Assembly: GCA_016201685.1 (NCBI GenBank)
Contig: JACQCJ010000097.1
Span: 1-7,744 of the forward strand
Length of the DNA stretch: 7,744 nucleotides
Source: Candidatus Peregrinibacteria bacterium
Lineage (GTDB): Bacteria; Patescibacteriota; Gracilibacteria; Peribacterales; Peribacteraceae
Direction: 5' to 3'
Shown: piece by piece, positions 5,925 through 7,744 of the stretch
Numbering within the stretch: the stretch's first letter is position 1
Layout of the letters: the number at the start of each line of letters is the position of its first letter
The notes under the pieces: generated by a model
Told to the model about the DNA's origin: nothing
Databases searched by the model: none
Seen by the model: only the letters and a program-made list of their open reading frames with translations
Translations under genes and position numbers: made by a program

Positions 5925-7085
5925 ATGGCTTCCCTCGTCCTCGCTGACGGCACGGTCTTCACAGGCACTTCCTTCGGTGCAGATGTTTCGAATGATGGTG
6001 AAGTCGTCTTCAACACCGGCATGGCCGGGTACCCCGAGAGCCTCACCGACCCCAGCTACCGCGGGCAGATCCTCGTCTTCACGTACCCGCTCATCGGCAA
6101 CTACGGCGTGCCGAGCGAGGAGCTCAATGCATGGGGATTCTCCAAGAACTTCGAGAGCGAAGGGATTCACGCGCGAGGCGTCATCGTCGCGGAGGTCAGC
6201 GAGGATTACAGCCACCACACAGCGGTGAAGCCACTCGGCGATTGGCTCAAGGATCATGGCATCCCCGCGATCACCGGAATCGACACGAGAGCGCTCACCA
6301 AGAAGTTGCGGGAACATGGGGTGATGCTGGGGAAGATTGCGTCTGAGGAATTGCGAGTTGCAAGTGGCGAATTGCGAATTGAAGATCCCAATGTGCTCAA
6401 TCTCGTGGCGGAAGTCAGCTGCAACGAAGTCATTACCTATGAGCCCGAACTCGCAACTCGCAACTCGCAACTCGCAACTGTCATCGCGTACGACTGCGGC
6501 ATGAAGCGCAACATCCTCCGGAGTTTCCTCAAGAGGGGAGTCCGTGTGATCCGCGTGCCCTGGGATTTCGATCTCTCACGGTTCGATGGCGAGTACGACG
6601 GCGTCTTCTTCAGCAACGGTCCGGGCGATCCCAAGACCTGCGTTCCCACAATCAAGAGCATGGCGTGGGCGATCGAGCGGGGGATCCCGACCTTCGGCAT
6701 TTGTTTGGGCAATCAACTCATGGCGCTCGCGATCGGCGGCGATACGTTCAAATTGAAGTACGGGCACCGCGGGGTGAATCAGCCGTGTGTGGAAATTGAA
6801 AATGGAAAATTGAAAATTGACAATGCCAACAATGCAGAGATCCGAAGGTTGCAACGGTGCATCATCACGAGTCAGAATCACGGCTTCGCCGTTTCCGAAA
6901 AGCTCCCCAAGGATTGGAGCGTGTGGTTCCGCAATGCCAATGACGGAACGGTCGAGGGGATCCGTCACGCAAGCGGCCGATTCTTCTCGGTCCAATTCCA
7001 CCCGGAAGCGACGCCCGGGCCGGAGGATGCGAATGATCTCTTTGATGATTTTGTGAAGTTGATGAGCACCCGAACGGATCGATGA
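5925..7085 (+). CDS. carA: Carbamoyl-phosphate synthase small (glutaminase) subunit
   Basis: Hydrolyses glutamine and passes ammonia to the large subunit (CarB, not in this window) to make carbamoyl phosphate for pyrimidines and arginine. The N-terminal CarA domain is clear (GEVVFNTGMAGYPESLTDPS, then YPLIGNYGV). The class I glutamine amidotransferase domain runs from about residue 186 (VIAYDCGMKRNILR), with the oxyanion-strand motif SNGPGDP, nucleophile Cys260 in GICLGNQ, and His359 and Glu361 in HPEA. The length is 386 residues against 382 in E. coli. Three segments are built from 7-bp repeat words: residues about 142-153 and 177-186 in the linker between domains, and 290-301 inside the amidotransferase domain. 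Cys to His is 99 residues here and 84 in E. coli (Cys269, His353), so the last insert accounts for about 15 residues. ATG 5925 starts the family-typical MASLVLADGT; a TTG at 5826 would add 33 residues read from the repeat array and is rejected. All catalytic residues remain, so the enzyme is probably active. Confidence 0.95.
   Translation: MASLVLADGTVFTGTSFGADVSNDGEVVFNTGMAGYPESLTDPSYRGQILVFTYPLIGNYGVPSEELNAWGFSKNFESEGIHARGVIVAEVSEDYSHHTAVKPLGDWLKDHGIPAITGIDTRALTKKLREHGVMLGKIASEELRVASGELRIEDPNVLNLVAEVSCNEVITYEPELATRNSQLATVIAYDCGMKRNILRSFLKRGVRVIRVPWDFDLSRFDGEYDGVFFSNGPGDPKTCVPTIKSMAWAIERGIPTFGICLGNQLMALAIGGDTFKLKYGHRGVNQPCVEIENGKLKIDNANNAEIRRLQRCIITSQNHGFAVSEKLPKDWSVWFRNANDGTVEGIRHASGRFFSVQFHPEATPGPEDANDLFDDFVKLMSTRTDR
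6348..6382 (+). repeat. Heptamer array B-left inside carA (GAATTGC family)
   Basis: Five consecutive 7-bp words: GAATTGC occurs at 6348 and again at 6369, with GAGTTGC and AAGTGGC between them, and a last word ending in A. It is translated in the carA frame as roughly ELRVASGELRIE. Three words make 21 bp, so word gain in threes keeps the frame. It sits in the linker after GKIAS, where CarA proteins vary in length. Confidence 0.85.
6453..6480 (-). repeat. Heptamer array B-right inside carA (inverted GAGTTGC family)
   Basis: Four words, read on the minus strand as GAGTTGC three times and CAGTTGC once, with a partial word just upstream. It is translated on + as roughly LATRNSQLAT. It lies in the opposite orientation to array B-left, 70 bp away. 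The sequence between encodes DPNVLNLVAEVSCNEV, which looks like native CarA linker, so native coding sequence is bracketed by the two arms. Confidence 0.85.
6792..6826 (+). repeat. Heptamer array C inside carA (AAAATTG family)
   Basis: Five 7-bp words: AAAATTG twice (6806 and 6813), with GAAATTG, AAAATGG and ACAATGC around them. The word differs from arrays A and B but the 7-bp period is the same. It is translated as roughly EIENGKLKIDNA and lies between the GHRGVNQP and ITSQNHGFAV motifs, where E. coli CarA is about 16 residues shorter. No inverted partner arm is visible nearby. Confidence 0.8.
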
Positions 7086-7086
7086 C

Positions 7087-7114
7087 TCGTTTTTTGTTTC
7101 TTGTTTTTCGATGT
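7087..7114 (+). repeat. Heptamer array D-left, outer end of the four-helix bundle cassette
   Basis: Four consecutive 7-bp words. The first is TCGTTTT, the middle two follow T-T-G-T-T-T-(C or T), and the last begins TCGATG. The array is T-rich on + and directly follows the carA TGA. It has no T run after a stem, so it is not a simple intrinsic terminator, although together with the right arm it could fold. Confidence 0.8.
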
Positions 7115-7118
7115 AGTT

Positions 7119-7544
7119 ATGGGCACGTTCAAACGTTTTGAAGAAATTGAAGTATGGCAGGAGAGCCGGAAGCTCGTACGCGCCGTGCGGGAGATCTGTA
7201 AAAAACCGGAGGCGAGAAAAGATTTTTCTTTCATCGATCAAATCACACGCTCAGCCCGTTCCGTGGGTGCGAACATTGCCGAGGGCAATGATGCTCTTAC
7301 CACACCAGAATTCATTTCTTTTCTCAGCATTGCGAAACGATCAGCAGCCGAGGTGCGCTCACATCTCTATGATGCTCTGGATGAGAAATATATTTCCCAA
7401 CAAGAATTCGATGTACTTGCTGAACTCACATTGAAAATTTGCGGCATGATCGCGAAGTTGATTCATTATCTACAATCGATCAGTCAAGTACGGAGACGCA
7501 CGTTGAAGGAGCCGCTTCCACCATCGAAAAACGATAAACCATAA
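7119..7544 (+). CDS. Four-helix bundle protein (S23 / 23S rRNA intervening-sequence protein family, TIGR02436-like)
   Basis: The 141-residue product has the family landmarks: FEEIEVWQESRKLV in helix 1 (residues 7-20), IDQITRSARSVGANIAEG (39-56) with the near-invariant NIAEG, then EFISFLSIAKRSAAEVRSHL (64-83), and a last helix ending about residue 120. Homologues are small cytoplasmic bundles, some encoded in insertions within 23S rRNA and some related to the Avd accessory protein of diversity-generating retroelements. The biochemical role is unknown, and no reverse transcriptase is present here. ATG 7119 is chosen because the helix-1 motif follows at once; the in-frame TTG at 7101 lies in the left repeat array. 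Residues 121-141 are an extra tail, and the last seven residues and the TAA are encoded inside the right array. No Shine-Dalgarno or clear promoter is visible. Base composition appears more AT-rich than carA. Confidence 0.9.
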   Translation: MGTFKRFEEIEVWQESRKLVRAVREICKKPEARKDFSFIDQITRSARSVGANIAEGNDALTTPEFISFLSIAKRSAAEVRSHLYDALDEKYISQQEFDVLAELTLKICGMIAKLIHYLQSISQVRRRTLKEPLPPSKNDKP

Positions 7545-7555
7545 ACGAAAAACGA
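7521..7555 (-). repeat. Heptamer array D-right, inverted end of the four-helix bundle cassette
   Basis: Five 7-bp words read on the minus strand: TCGTTTT occurs as the outermost word and again as the fourth, the second and third are TCGTTTA and TGGTTTA, and the innermost begins TCGATG. It has one more word than the left arm. It contains the 3' end and stop codon (7542-7544) of the four-helix bundle gene. Confidence 0.85.
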
Positions 7556-7567
7556 CCAATCAATCCT

Positions 7568-7744
7568 ATGCCTCTCCCCGTTCACACCATCCGCTGCCTC
7601 TCTCTGCGCGTCATCGCGCCGGACGTGTATGAGGTCGTCTTCACCAAGCCCGAAGGCTTCAGCTTCCGCGCCGGACAGTTCGTCCTCTTCGATGTTCCGC
7701 TCATCGAGAACAGAGACGACATCCAGACGCGAGCCTTCTCCATC
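7568..7744 (+). CDS. Ferredoxin-reductase-like FAD-binding oxidoreductase, N-terminal part (3' end outside window)
   Basis: The open frame of 59 codons runs off the window end. FSFRAGQFVLFDVPL (about residues 31-45) followed by QTRAFSI (53-59) is the FAD-binding barrel signature of the ferredoxin-NADP+ reductase superfamily, with Arg-x-(F/Y)-Ser contacting the flavin. Such proteins move electrons between NAD(P)H, flavin and an acceptor; the NAD-binding half lies beyond the window. After carA, the electron-transfer subunit of dihydroorotate dehydrogenase (PyrK) is an attractive alternative, but PyrK usually reads R-P-(I/L)-S at this site, so a generic reductase is preferred. The ATG at 7568 is 12 bp downstream of the repeat cassette, with no Shine-Dalgarno (the spacer is ccaatcaatcct). 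Confidence 0.8.
   Translation, partial: MPLPVHTIRCLSLRVIAPDVYEVVFTKPEGFSFRAGQFVLFDVPLIENRDDIQTRAFSI

Larger units (their letters stand above)
7087..7555 (+). mobile_element. Putative four-helix bundle cassette with heptamer inverted ends
   Basis: A four-helix bundle gene is enclosed by two arrays of 7-bp words in opposite orientation (7087-7114 and 7521-7555). Read inward from either end, both arms begin TCGTTTT and close with a word starting TCGATG, with variable words between. The cassette starts one base after the carA stop and ends 12 bp before the next gene's ATG. No target-site duplication and no transposase motif are visible, so mobility is inferred only from the architecture. It could instead be a non-mobile gene with structured flanks. 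Confidence 0.45.

Noticed and set aside
7086..7118. rho-independent terminator after carA
   Set aside because: T-rich, but without a preceding GC stem; better explained as the left heptamer array.
6576..7241. 221-residue open frame on the minus strand
   Set aside because: Antisense to carA and the start of the four-helix bundle gene; part of it is only the reverse translation of the AAAATTG array.
5823..7555. CRISPR array
   Set aside because: The repeat unit is 7 bp with no spacers of 25-40 bp, and no cas gene is in the window.
7087..7555. Diversity-generating retroelement with an Avd-like protein
   Set aside because: The four-helix bundle protein is distantly Avd-like, but there is no reverse transcriptase and no template/variable repeat pair with A-specific changes in the window.

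Overview
The window is a stretch of bacterial chromosome using the standard stop codons: at least four genes end in TGA, which argues against the TGA=Gly code of Gracilibacteria and Absconditabacteria. The gene content (a run of unrecognised, highly charged proteins, a CPR-style four-helix bundle gene, and starts without a Shine-Dalgarno sequence) looks most like a Patescibacteria/CPR genome, perhaps Peregrinibacteria-like. That placement is an inference; no rRNA or other decisive phylogenetic marker is present.

Left part (1-4451, + strand): the C-terminal tail of an unknown protein, then a 762-residue Lys/Glu-rich protein whose 5' part is strikingly AT-rich, then a 609-residue protein carrying a transglutaminase-like / BTLCP-type cysteine hydrolase core (Cys455, His482, Asp505). 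Middle part (4463-5765, - strand, convergent with the left block): two unknown genes overlapping by 8 nt, driven by a good sigma70-type promoter (TTGAAC, 17 bp, TATACT) that leaves a leader of only about 6 nt. Right part (5925-7744, + strand): carA (small glutaminase subunit of carbamoyl-phosphate synthase), a four-helix bundle (S23/23S-IVP, TIGR02436-type) gene, and the start of a ferredoxin-reductase-like flavoprotein.

The most striking signal lies in 5823-7555. Six arrays of degenerate 7-bp words occur there, strictly periodic at 7 bp. Two form an almost head-to-head inverted pair upstream of carA. Two more, in opposite orientations, lie inside carA and are translated in frame. A fifth, with a different word, adds about 15 residues to the CarA glutaminase domain. 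The last two-armed set forms inverted ends around the four-helix bundle gene, filling the whole gap between the carA stop and the next gene. (Counting each arm separately there are seven arrays.) Within each family some positions of the word are nearly constant and others vary from copy to copy. This suggests a mobile or expanding repeat system with a four-helix bundle gene as cargo or partner, and with empty derivatives that tolerate insertion into conserved coding sequence. The association with the four-helix bundle gene is seen once here; its generality and mechanism are inference.
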